Source: Candidatus Bipolaricaulota bacterium (lineage in GTDB: Bacteria; Bipolaricaulota; Bipolaricaulia; Bipolaricaulales; Bipolaricaulaceae). Taken from it: DNA of 13,275 bases. The notes under the pieces were generated by a model that saw only the letters and a list, made by a program, of their open reading frames with translations, ran no database searches and was not told the DNA's origin. The stretch lies in NCBI GenBank assembly GCA_021163465.1, contig JAGGWU010000101.1:1-13275 (forward strand). Reading direction: 5' to 3'. Positions 5,507 through 12,083 of the stretch are shown here, in pieces; within the stretch, counting starts at the first letter, position 1; every line of letters starts with the position of its first letter. A program made the position numbers and the translations under genes.

Positions 5507-6757
5507 TTAAAGGCGCTCGGGTGACGTGATCTTCCCGAACAGGGCCGAGGCCGCGGCGGTGGCCGGAGAGCACAGATACGTGGGACCTTTGCCCTGCTTT
5601 CCGGGGAAGTTGCGGTTACCGGTAGAGAGCTGGACTTCCCCTTCCCCCGTCATCCCGATCTGTCCCTGGGCACAGCCGGCGCAGGCGGGGTGGGTGATGA
5701 TCGCGCCGGCATCGTAGAGCACCTCCAACCATCCTTCTTTGAGGAGTCGCCCCCATACCCGGCGGGTGGCGGGGGCCACCTTCAGGATCACCCCTCTGGC
5801 CACCTTCCTCCCCTTCAGGATCTCGGCCAAAAGCCGGATGTCCTCGTAGCGGCCGTTGGTACATGAGCCCACGAACACCGTGTCCACGCGCTCCCCTTCG
5901 AGCTCCGAGACTTCGTAGACGTTATCCGGCCGCGGCGGGGCGGCGATCAGCGGTTTGAGGCCGGATACGTCGAACTCGAGTTCTCGGATGTACTCCGCGT
6001 CGGGATCGGCGGTGGGATAGGGGAAGTCCCGCCTCCCCGTGGCCTCCTCCACGAAAGCCCACAGGTGCTCGGAGGGTGGAAGGAACGCGCCGATCGCTCC
6101 CATCTCCGTAGCCATGGAACAGAGGGTGATCCGACCCGCCATATCCAGGGCCTCCACTTGATCCCCGTAGATCTCCACCGCCTTGCCCAATGCCCCCCGG
6201 GCCCCCAGCTTCCCCACCAAAAACAAGGTGAGGTCCTTGGCGGTAACCGGGTACTCGTAGCGCCCCCGCACCACCACCTTCATGGTGTAGGGCACCTCGA
6301 ACCAGGTTCGCCCGTAGCGGAAGGCGAAGGCGATGTCCACATCGCCCATCCCCTGGCCGAAGGCCCCCACTGCCCCGAGGATATTGAGGTGTGAGTCGGT
6401 CCCCACCACCGTGGCCCCGGGGAAGGCGAGCCCCTCTTCCATGAGGACGTGGGAGCCGATGCCGGAATCGACGTCGTAAACCTTGATCCCCTGTTCCCTG
6501 GCAAATACACGGCAAACCTGCTGGTTCTGGGCGTAGGCGATGGTGTTGGCCGGGGCGTTGCAGTCGAAGGTGAAGAAGGTCTTCTTCGGATCGGCCACCC
6601 GCTCCCCGGGGTAGGCCTCGCGGAACCGTTTCACCACGTTGGCCCCGGCGAAGTCCCTGGCGGTGCGGACGTCGAGCTCCAGCCAGATAACCTTCCCCGG
6701 CGCTGCCTCGTCTTCCGAATGCGCCGCGAAGATCTTCTCAATGATGGTTCTACTCAT
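5507..6757 (-). CDS. leuC: Aconitase-family dehydratase large subunit (3-isopropylmalate dehydratase type)
   Basis: The [4Fe-4S] catalytic subunit of a two-subunit hydro-lyase, about 416 residues, typical for the LeuC/HacA class. Counting from the first ATG at 6763, cluster ligands are Cys301 (VGSCTNGRYEDI), Cys361 and Cys364 (PACAGCAQGQIGM). The active-site stretch GTDSHLNILGAVGAFGQGMGD (121-141) has Leu-Asn after the DSH triad, where classical LeuC usually has Thr. STGNRNFPGKQGKG (380-393) and SPATAAASALFG close the family pattern. I choose the ATG at 6757, because GGGGG is directly adjacent to the 6763 ATG but 6 nt from this one. The start is only 13 nt after the truncated toxin's stop. 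Isopropylmalate is the default substrate; homoaconitate, citrate or dimethylmalate are alternatives. Confidence 0.87.
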   Translation of the reverse strand: MSRTIIEKIFAAHSEDEAAPGKVIWLELDVRTARDFAGANVVKRFREAYPGERVADPKKTFFTFDCNAPANTIAYAQNQQVCRVFAREQGIKVYDVDSGIGSHVLMEEGLAFPGATVVGTDSHLNILGAVGAFGQGMGDVDIAFAFRYGRTWFEVPYTMKVVVRGRYEYPVTAKDLTLFLVGKLGARGALGKAVEIYGDQVEALDMAGRITLCSMATEMGAIGAFLPPSEHLWAFVEEATGRRDFPYPTADPDAEYIRELEFDVSGLKPLIAAPPRPDNVYEVSELEGERVDTVFVGSCTNGRYEDIRLLAEILKGRKVARGVILKVAPATRRVWGRLLKEGWLEVLYDAGAIITHPACAGCAQGQIGMTGEGEVQLSTGNRNFPGKQGKGPTYLCSPATAAASALFGKITSPERL

Positions 6758-6770
6758 ATACATCCCCCTT

Positions 6771-6899
6771 TTAAGGCCGATATGCCTCCCTGGCCAATCG
6801 ATCTATTGCTTTCGCCACACGCCTGCGCAGCTGGAGGGGAAGTTGCTGCAACTCCTTCAGGGCGCGGGGCGTCAAAAAGACTTGGTATTCGGCTGACAT
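6771..6899 (-). pseudogene. Truncated RelE/ParE-family toxin remnant (42 aa)
   Basis: A 42-codon frame reading MSAEYQVFLTPRALKELQQL, then PLQLRRRVAKAIDRLAREAY and RP before TAA. The pattern x-V-x-L-T-x-x-A-x-K-x-L-x-x-L-P followed by a basic helix is the standard N-terminal half of RelE-type mRNA interferases, normally about 85-95 residues. The frame ends where the family's beta-sheet core with its catalytic Arg/Lys/Tyr residues should begin, so it is very likely inactive. It overlaps the antitoxin-like gene by one base (TGATG), the usual antitoxin-toxin coupling. The leuC ribosome binding site follows at once, so a deletion probably joined the toxin stub to leuC. A short functional peptide cannot be excluded. 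Confidence 0.7.
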
Positions 6900-7084
6900 C
6901 AGCTTTCTTCGATATCAAGTTCTTCTCGTGCTTTCTCCCAAGGGATACGTGCTCCCTCATCTTCTCCTTTCGCCTCGAGCAAAGCCAAGATATCCTCGAT
7001 ATCATCCAGCAATTCTTCTAGGACCTCGTCGGGGACCGATTCGATAAGTTCATGCAGCCGCTCCTTTACCCTGCTCGTCATCAT
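6899..7084 (-). CDS. Small antitoxin-like protein (RelE partner type)
   Basis: A 61-residue acidic, helical protein. The N-terminal half is RVKERLHELIESVPDEVLEE followed by an aspartate/leucine-rich helix. The C-terminal end IPWEKAREELDI resembles the IP-x-E-x-x-x-x-L tail by which many RelB/Phd-like antitoxins wrap their toxin. The call rests on this, on the small size and above all on the RelE-like reading frame that overlaps its stop by one base. It overlaps the upstream dehydrogenase by 4 nt (ATGA); two ATGs are possible (7084 and 7081), the second having GGAGG 5 nt upstream. With the toxin truncated it may be an orphan antitoxin kept as a passenger or regulator. No DNA-binding domain is obvious. 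Confidence 0.72.
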   Translation of the reverse strand: MMTSRVKERLHELIESVPDEVLEELLDDIEDILALLEAKGEDEGARIPWEKAREELDIEES

Positions 7085-8208
7085 CCCCTCCCGGCCTTTT
7101 CAGCGATGGCCTCGGCCATCTCCAGCGTAGAGGCGCTTCCCCCCATGTCGTAAGTGCGGACCTTGCCCTCTGCGATCACCTCGGCCACCGCCCGCTCGAT
7201 CCGCTCCGCCTTCTCCTCCTCCCCCAGCCACCGCAACATGAGCCTCGCCGCCAGGATCGCCGCCGTGGGGTTCACCTTGTACTGCCCCGCGTACTTGGGG
7301 GCGGAACCGTGGGTGGGCTCGAACACCCCGTAGTCCTCCCCGATGTTCCCCGCCGAGGCGAACCCCAGTCCCCCCACAAGCTGGGCCGCCAGGTCCGAGA
7401 GGATGTCGCCGAACATGTTGGAGGAAACCAACACCCCGTAATCCTGGGGGTTCTTAACCAGCCACATGCACATGGCGTCGATGTTGGTCTCCCAGAGCTC
7501 GATCCCCGGATACTCCTTGGCGATTTCCCGCGCGATCCGGACCATCATCCCGCTGGTCTCCCGAATCACGTTGGGCTTTTCCACCACCGTGACCGTGGGG
7601 TAGCCATGCTGCTTGGCGTACTCGAAGGCGGCCCGTACGATCCGCTCACAGCCCCTTTTGGTGAAGATGCGACAGGAGATGGCGAGCTCGTCCCGGGGGA
7701 CGGCAGCGAACCGCTCCATCTTCGGGGAGTGCTTCCCTAAGACCTCCACCACCTCATCGGGCACCGGGTGGAACTCCACCCCGGAATAGAGGCCTTCCGT
7801 GTTCTCCCGGAAGACCACGAGATCGATATCGTCCCGGAAATTCAACGGGTTCCCCGGGAAGGCCTTGCAGGGCCTTACGTTCGCGTAGAGGTCGAACATC
7901 TGGCGTATGGCAACGATGGGGGAGAAGTACGAGAGCCCTTTGCCTTTCAGGTGCGGGGCGAGCTCCGCCTCGGCTTCGTCCTTGGGCTTTGAGGTGATGG
8001 CCCCGAAGAGGCACGCATCGGTGTTCCGCAGGATCTCGATGGTGCGCTCGGGAAGTGGATTCCCTTCCTCACACCAGAACTTCCACCCCACATCGCCGTG
8101 GACATATTCGGCATCGAACCCCACCGCGTCCAGGACCATCCGCGCCGCCTCCAATACCTCCGGACCCACCCCGTCCCCGGGGAGGTAAGCGATCCTGTAC
8201 TTCGCCAT
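7081..8208 (-). CDS. leuB: Isopropylmalate/isocitrate family dehydrogenase
   Basis: A 375-residue beta-decarboxylating dehydrogenase that oxidises a 2-hydroxy-3-carboxy acid with NAD(P)+ and releases CO2. Motifs: IAYLPGDGVGPEV (6-18), the substrate helix SPIVAIRQMFDLYANVRP (96-113), RENTEGLYSG (134-143), KPNVIRETSG (211-220), NMFGDILSDLAAQLVGG (264-280), the cofactor loop THGSAPKYAGQYKVNP (299-314) and GGSAST (356-361). Helix 96-113 is closer to isocitrate or homoisocitrate enzymes than to the LR-x-x-L-x-L-ANLRP of classical LeuB. Lys305-Tyr306 match the NADP-binding pair of E. coli isocitrate dehydrogenase rather than the Asp-Ile of NAD-dependent LeuB. GGSAST is LeuB-like. The ATG abuts the TAG of the upstream small-subunit gene with GGAGGG before it. 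LeuB is the default call; substrate and cofactor are open. Confidence 0.82.
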   Translation of the reverse strand: MAKYRIAYLPGDGVGPEVLEAARMVLDAVGFDAEYVHGDVGWKFWCEEGNPLPERTIEILRNTDACLFGAITSKPKDEAEAELAPHLKGKGLSYFSPIVAIRQMFDLYANVRPCKAFPGNPLNFRDDIDLVVFRENTEGLYSGVEFHPVPDEVVEVLGKHSPKMERFAAVPRDELAISCRIFTKRGCERIVRAAFEYAKQHGYPTVTVVEKPNVIRETSGMMVRIAREIAKEYPGIELWETNIDAMCMWLVKNPQDYGVLVSSNMFGDILSDLAAQLVGGLGFASAGNIGEDYGVFEPTHGSAPKYAGQYKVNPTAAILAARLMLRWLGEEEKAERIERAVAEVIAEGKVRTYDMGGSASTLEMAEAIAEKAGRG

Positions 8209-8703
8209 CTATCCCTCCTTCGTCAGCTTTTTCTTCAAGTGGGGGATGAGCCCCCCGTCCCGCAGGATCTCGAGGACCGCCTCCGGGAGCGGGGGAAAAC
8301 TGTATTCCCTTCCCTTGTGCCGCAGGACGCCGGCCTCGGGGTCGATCTCCACCTCGTCTCCCGGCTGGATGGCGTCCACCGCCTCGGGGATCTCGAGGAC
8401 CAAAAGCCCGTTGTTGATGGCGTTGCGGAAGAAGATCCGGGCGAAGGACTTGGCGATCACCGCCCCGACCCCCGCGGCCACAAGACAGACGGCCGCCTGC
8501 TCCCGGGAAGAGCCACAGCCGAAGTTCTTCCCCGCCACGATCACGTCCCCGGGCTTTACCTCCTTCGCGAAGTTGGGATCCAGGTCTTCTAGAGCGTGTT
8601 TGGCCATCTCCTCGGGCTCCATGCGGGCGTAGGTATAGCGGCCGGGGAAGATCACGTCGGTGTTGACATCGTCCCCATATTTCCACGCTCTTCCTTTGAT
8701 CAT
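8209..8703 (-). CDS. leuD: 3-isopropylmalate/homoaconitate dehydratase-type small subunit (first copy)
   Basis: A 164-residue small subunit of the LeuD/HacB class and first gene of the minus-strand operon. Motifs: GDDVNTDVIFPGRYTYARMEP (10-30; substrate loop YTYA instead of the usual YLRT), GKNFGCGSSREQA (58-70, with the GSSR anion-binding turn), KSFARIFFRNAINNGL (85-100). This is the more canonical of the two small subunits. It is separated from the large-subunit gene by the dehydrogenase and the toxin-antitoxin remnant. Either both small subunits share the one large subunit, or a second large subunit lies elsewhere. The start ATG follows GGGGGAA about 7 nt upstream. No gap separates it from the dehydrogenase gene. 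Confidence 0.86.
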   Translation of the reverse strand: MIKGRAWKYGDDVNTDVIFPGRYTYARMEPEEMAKHALEDLDPNFAKEVKPGDVIVAGKNFGCGSSREQAAVCLVAAGVGAVIAKSFARIFFRNAINNGLLVLEIPEAVDAIQPGDEVEIDPEAGVLRHKGREYSFPPLPEAVLEILRDGGLIPHLKKKLTKEG

Positions 8704-8722
8704 CCCGTTCCCCCTTAAAGGG

Positions 8723-8752
8723 ATGGTACCAAAGAAGCTGTGCCGATAAAAA
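8723..8752 (-). promoter_or_regulatory. Weak candidate promoter for the leu-type operon
   Basis: On the minus strand a T-rich TTTTTA and, 18 nt later, TACCAT lie about 19 nt before the small-subunit ATG at 8703. The -35 match is poor. The operon must start within the 259-bp divergent gap, but this exact site is only a guess. Confidence 0.25.
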
Positions 8753-8819
8753 AGCGCCCCATGGCCGCCCTTTAATTTGCGGAGTTTTTCCTTAGGTCCC
8801 GGCGAAACGGATGCTCGGA

Positions 8820-8834
8820 AAGGACGCTGTCCTT
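8820..8834. repeat. Perfect 6-bp dyad AAGGAC-GCT-GTCCTT
   Basis: An isolated perfect inverted repeat in the middle of the gap between the divergent leu-type and transporter operons. The position suits a regulator-binding site, but it has no T-run and matches no operator I know. Confidence 0.3.
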
Positions 8835-8867
8835 CAGTGGTCCGCCTCCACGCCCCCTTTTGGGTAA

Positions 8868-8889
8868 GCGACCCCCGGATGGGGTTCGC
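8868..8889. repeat. Imperfect dyad just upstream of the transporter promoter
   Basis: GCGACCCC and GGGGTTCGC flank a CGGAT centre with one unpaired base. It ends 2 nt before the -35 hexamer at 8892, where an activator or repressor could act. No family match is claimed. Confidence 0.3.
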
Positions 8890-8891
8890 AC

Positions 8892-8921
8892 TTGACGGGC
8901 AGTATTTTCTGCTGGTATAGT
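8892..8921 (+). promoter_or_regulatory. Sigma70-type promoter of the amino-acid ABC transporter operon
   Basis: TTGACG (8892-8897), an 18-nt spacer and TATAGT (8916-8921), each matching five of six consensus bases. Transcription would start near 8928, giving a leader of about 35 nt that contains the AAGGAGGTG ribosome binding site at 8946-8954, 8 nt before the binding-protein ATG. It is the best promoter in the window. Confidence 0.78.
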
Positions 8922-8962
8922 GATTTTCGGTGAGTTCTTACAAGCAAGGAGGTGTTTAGGCT

Positions 8963-9889
8963 ATGCGGTCCCGGATTTTAGTGGTGGCGGCTTCCCTTTT
9001 GGTTATCGGCCTCGCGGCGGCAGGGGCCGAAAGGTACATCGTGGCCTCCGATATGCCCTGGGCTCCGTTCGAATGGGCTTCCCCGGAGGGAGACTACCTC
9101 GGATTTGACCTGGATGTCATGCGCTGCATCGCGGTCCTCATGGGTTATGAGGTCGAAATCCGCCCCATAGCCTTCGATTCCATTATCCCTGCCGTTCAGC
9201 TGGGGGAGGTGGATATCGGGGCTTCTGGGTTCACCATCACCGCCAAGCGCGAGGAAACGGTGGACTTCTCCAACCCCTACTGGCTTTCAAACCAAGCTGT
9301 CCTTATCCGCAAGGACTCCGAGTTCAAATCCTTGGACGATCTTTTCTGCTGTGGAAATAAAATCGGGGCCCAACGGGGGACCACCGGAGCGGACTGGGTG
9401 CAGTCGAACCTGGTGGACAAGGGCGTGGACGTGAAACTCGTGCTTTACGAGACTTACCCCGAAGCCGTGCTCGATCTCGTCAACGGCCGCCTCGCGGCGG
9501 TGGTCCAAGATGAACCCGCCTCCCAACAGTCCCTGGCCGCCTACCCCGTGCTCAAGGTCCTCGACATCATCGAGACCAACGAGTACTTCGGGTTCCTGGT
9601 GGCAGGGGGCGACCCCAAGGGTCTGCTTCCCAAGATCAACGAGGGGATGCTCGAGATGGGGCTCCGCTATGACCTCTCCCTCACCGCCGAAGGGCAGTGG
9701 AAGGTGAAGTTCCGGATCCTCCCCGATTCGCCTTGGTTCTACTTGGTCCAGGCCTATTTCGGACCGCCCCTGGAGAAGGTAGAGGCGGCGTGGAAGTCCT
9801 GCATCGGCACCCTTTACGACGAATCCCTCTCCCCGGAGGAGCGGGTGTACGGCTTCGCCAAGTGTTTGGCGGAAAAGGCTTCCGAGTGA
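8963..9889 (+). CDS. Amino-acid ABC transporter substrate-binding protein (family 3)
   Basis: A 308-residue periplasmic binding protein for a polar amino acid. The signal peptide is about residues 1-22 (hydrophobic VVAASLLVIGLAAAGA, cut after AGA) and has no lipobox cysteine, so the mature protein should be soluble in a periplasm. Family marks: YIVASDMPWAPFEW (25-38), FDLDVM (48-53), GFTITAKREETVDFSNPYW (89-107, conserved Arg), AQRGTTGADW (136-145, ligand contacts) and the VQDEPA Asp (183). After the usual C-terminal end (LLPKINEG) the chain runs on for about 65 residues, an unusual length. Five cysteines (55, 129, 130, 280, 301) are also unusual. Ligand specificity is not readable; arginine or ornithine fits the argF neighbour. 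The ribosome binding site AAGGAGGTG decides the start. Confidence 0.92.
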   Translation: MRSRILVVAASLLVIGLAAAGAERYIVASDMPWAPFEWASPEGDYLGFDLDVMRCIAVLMGYEVEIRPIAFDSIIPAVQLGEVDIGASGFTITAKREETVDFSNPYWLSNQAVLIRKDSEFKSLDDLFCCGNKIGAQRGTTGADWVQSNLVDKGVDVKLVLYETYPEAVLDLVNGRLAAVVQDEPASQQSLAAYPVLKVLDIIETNEYFGFLVAGGDPKGLLPKINEGMLEMGLRYDLSLTAEGQWKVKFRILPDSPWFYLVQAYFGPPLEKVEAAWKSCIGTLYDESLSPEERVYGFAKCLAEKASE

Positions 9890-9908
9890 ATTGACCGCTT
9901 GAGGTGTC

Positions 9909-9944
9909 GGGGGAGGGATGTGGAAATCCCTCCCCCTCTTTTCT
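9909..9944 (+). terminator. Strong hairpin with T-rich tail between binding protein and permease
   Basis: A perfect 11-bp stem GGGGGAGGGAT (9909-9919) and ATCCCTCCCCC (9926-9936), loop GTGGAA, followed by TCTTTTCT. It begins 20 nt after the binding-protein stop. It probably acts as a partial terminator or RNA-stabilising hairpin, so that more binding protein than membrane components is made, as in other importer operons. The T-tract is interrupted by C, consistent with read-through. Confidence 0.8.
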
Positions 9945-9957
9945 AACCTTTGGGCAA

Positions 9958-10650
9958 ATGACGGCGGGCGATTGGCGAGGCCTCGTTGAGGGAATCCCTT
10001 CGCTTCTTGGGGGGTTGGGCATCAACCTCCAGATCCTTTTGGGCCTTATCGCACTGGGTTTTTTTGCGGGCATCGTCGTTGCCCTGATCCAGGTCTACGC
10101 GCCGCGGCCGCTTGCGGCCGTAGCTATCGGGTACGAATGGTTCTTCCGGGGTGTGCCAGAGATGGTCCTCCTCATGCTTGTCTATTTCGGCCTGCGCCAG
10201 TTCCATGTGCCCATATCGCCCTTCATCGCGGCGGTTATCGCTTTGGGGCTGCGTTCCTCGGCGTACCAATCCCAGATCTTCCGGGGAGCGATCCAAGCGG
10301 TCGGAAGCAATCAGATGATGGCCGCCCTCTCGGTGGGGATGACCCGCTTCCAAGCGATCCGACACGTGATCCTCCCTCAAGCACTCCGTCTTTCCATCCC
10401 GCCGTGGTCCAACGAGTTCTCGTCGGTGCTCAAGGACACCACCCTGACATCCGCCATCGGGGTCATAGAGGTCTTCAAGCGGGCCCGATTCATCATGGGT
10501 CGGAACTACGCTTTGGCACTGCCCACCTTCATGGTGGTGGCCCTCTTTTTCCTCGCCCTCACCTATTTGGGCAACTGGGGCTTGGGGGCCCTGGAGCGGC
10601 GATACAGGATCCCGGGTTTGGAGGCCAAAGGGGCAGGAGAGCGGTTCTGA
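9958..10650 (+). CDS. Amino-acid ABC transporter permease (HisM/GlnP family), first copy
   Basis: A 230-residue inner-membrane permease, normal for the family, with about five hydrophobic helices. The ATPase-contact EAA loop reads AYQSQIFRGAIQAV, then NQMMAALSVGMTRFQAIRHV, ILPQALR. EWFFRGVPEMV and the SNEFSSVLKDTTL region are also typical. The frame is open to a GTG at 9904, but those 18 extra codons read through the terminator-like hairpin and are Pro/Ser/Gly-rich, so I prefer ATG 9958 even though no good Shine-Dalgarno sequence precedes it. The stop overlaps the ATPase start (TGATG). It would form a heterodimeric pore with the permease at 11399-12067. Confidence 0.9.
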   Translation: MTAGDWRGLVEGIPSLLGGLGINLQILLGLIALGFFAGIVVALIQVYAPRPLAAVAIGYEWFFRGVPEMVLLMLVYFGLRQFHVPISPFIAAVIALGLRSSAYQSQIFRGAIQAVGSNQMMAALSVGMTRFQAIRHVILPQALRLSIPPWSNEFSSVLKDTTLTSAIGVIEVFKRARFIMGRNYALALPTFMVVALFFLALTYLGNWGLGALERRYRIPGLEAKGAGERF

Positions 10651-11399
10651 TGTCGCTTTTAGTGGTGGAAGACCTGCACAAGCGCTACGGGAAGGAAGAG
10701 GTGTTGCGGGGGGTCTCGTTCACCCTGGAGCCGGGCGAGACCAAGGTGATCATCGGGCCCTCGGGAACCGGAAAATCCACCCTCCTTCGTTGCATCAACC
10801 GCCTTACCGAGCCGGATCGGGGGCGGATTTGGCTTAACGGCGAGGAGATAACCTCCCCTCGGGTCAATATTTACAGAATTCGGGCCCAGATCGGGTTCGT
10901 GTTCCAGGATTTTAACCTCTTCACCCATCTTACGGCCCTGGACAACGTGCGTTTGGGCCTCATCAGGGTAAAGAGGATGCCCAAGCGGGAGGCCACGGAG
11001 CGGGCGCTGCGGGAGCTCGCGCGGGTGGGTCTTGCGGATAAGGCCAACGCGTACCCGGCCCAGCTTTCCGGTGGGCAGCAGCAACGGGTCTCCATTGCCC
11101 GGGCCCTGGCCATGGATCCGAAGCTCATCCTCTTCGATGAGCCCACCTCCGCCCTGGACCCCGAGCTCATCGGTGAGGTGCTGGAGGTAATGATCGAACT
11201 GGCCAAGGGCGGGATGACCATGCTTGTGGTAACCCACGAGATGGGGTTCGCCCGCTCGGTGGCCGACGAGATCATCTTCATGGAGAAGGGGGTCATCGTG
11301 GAACAAGGGCCTCCCGAGGCCATTTTCACCCGCCCCAAGGTTCCCCGGACCGCCGAGTTCCTGCGCAAGATCACGGAGTTCTACGGGGAGCAAGGCTGA
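10650..11399 (+). CDS. Amino-acid ABC transporter ATP-binding protein (GlnQ/HisP family)
   Basis: A 249-residue ATPase that powers the importer from the cytoplasmic side. All nucleotide-binding motifs are intact: Walker A GPSGTGKST (36-44), Q-loop Gln86 (FVFQDFNLF), signature LSGGQQQR (139-146), Walker B LILFDE (159-164), D-loop SALD (167-170) and H-loop His196 (VVTHEMGF). The QDFNLF and THEMGFAR strings are typical of the polar amino-acid uptake subfamily. It overlaps both neighbours by one base (TGATG at 10648-10652 and 11397-11401), so the two permeases and the ATPase are translationally coupled, which favours equal amounts. Confidence 0.95.
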   Translation: MSLLVVEDLHKRYGKEEVLRGVSFTLEPGETKVIIGPSGTGKSTLLRCINRLTEPDRGRIWLNGEEITSPRVNIYRIRAQIGFVFQDFNLFTHLTALDNVRLGLIRVKRMPKREATERALRELARVGLADKANAYPAQLSGGQQQRVSIARALAMDPKLILFDEPTSALDPELIGEVLEVMIELAKGGMTMLVVTHEMGFARSVADEIIFMEKGVIVEQGPPEAIFTRPKVPRTAEFLRKITEFYGEQG

Positions 11400-12067
11400 T
11401 GGAACTGGTCTTCAAGTGGGAGTGGCTTCCGCAGCTTGGCCGGGGATTGGTCCTCACCGTGGAGCTCACCGCCGCCTGTATCTCCATGGGTGCAGTGCTG
11501 GGACTGCTCCTCGCCATAGCGCGGCTTTATGCCCGCGGCCCCATCTACTGGCTCGCCAGTGCCTACGTCCATTTCTTCCGGGGCACGCCCCTTTTGGTGC
11601 AGCTCTTCATGGTCCACTTCGGCCTCGCAGGTTGGGGTATAAGCTTCACACCCCTCGTTTCGGGCATCATCGCCATGGGGCTTAATACCGCCGCTTACCA
11701 GGCCGAGTACTTCCGGGGAGCAATTCAGGCGGTAAAACGGGGACAAACCATGGCTGCCCTGTCCTTAGGCATGACCTGGTGGCAGACGATCCGATATGTG
11801 ATCCTTCCCCAGGCGCTGCGCTTGGTGCTCCCCGCTTGGTCCAACGAGCTTGTTTACATGCTCAAGTACACCTCGATCGTCTACCTCATCGGTCTTCCTG
11901 ACCTCATGGGAGTTGGGCGCACCATCGCCAGCACCAACTTCCGCTTCTTCGAGGTGTACGCGGTGGTGGCGCTGATCTATTTGGCCCTGGTTCTCATCAT
12001 TACCTTTGGCCTGCGGTTGGTGGAAGCCAGGATAAAGGTACCGGGCTTGGGAGCGGTCCGCCAGTGA
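11399..12067 (+). CDS. Amino-acid ABC transporter permease (HisM/GlnP family), second copy
   Basis: A 222-residue inner-membrane permease with about five helices and the EAA loop AYQAEYFRGAIQAVKRGQTM, AALSLGMTWWQTIRYVILPQ. HFFRGTPLLVQLF, at about 58-70, is the family's typical loop after the second helix. It is clearly related to the permease at 9958-10650, so the transporter uses two different pore subunits. Start and ATPase stop overlap as TGATG. It ends 16 nt before the carbamoyltransferase gene. Confidence 0.93.
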   Translation: MELVFKWEWLPQLGRGLVLTVELTAACISMGAVLGLLLAIARLYARGPIYWLASAYVHFFRGTPLLVQLFMVHFGLAGWGISFTPLVSGIIAMGLNTAAYQAEYFRGAIQAVKRGQTMAALSLGMTWWQTIRYVILPQALRLVLPAWSNELVYMLKYTSIVYLIGLPDLMGVGRTIASTNFRFFEVYAVVALIYLALVLIITFGLRLVEARIKVPGLGAVRQ

Positions 12068-12083
12068 TCATCGGGGAGGGAAG

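Noticed and set aside
4693..5529. 278-aa plus-strand open frame opposite the dehydratase small subunit
   Set aside because: It is a shadow of strongly conserved minus-strand coding sequence and shows no family motif or ribosome binding site.
9904..9957. GTG start at 9904 for the first permease
   Set aside because: The extra 18 codons are formed by the terminator-like hairpin, have a low-complexity Pro/Ser/Gly composition and lie before the normal N-terminus of this permease family; kept only as an alternative.
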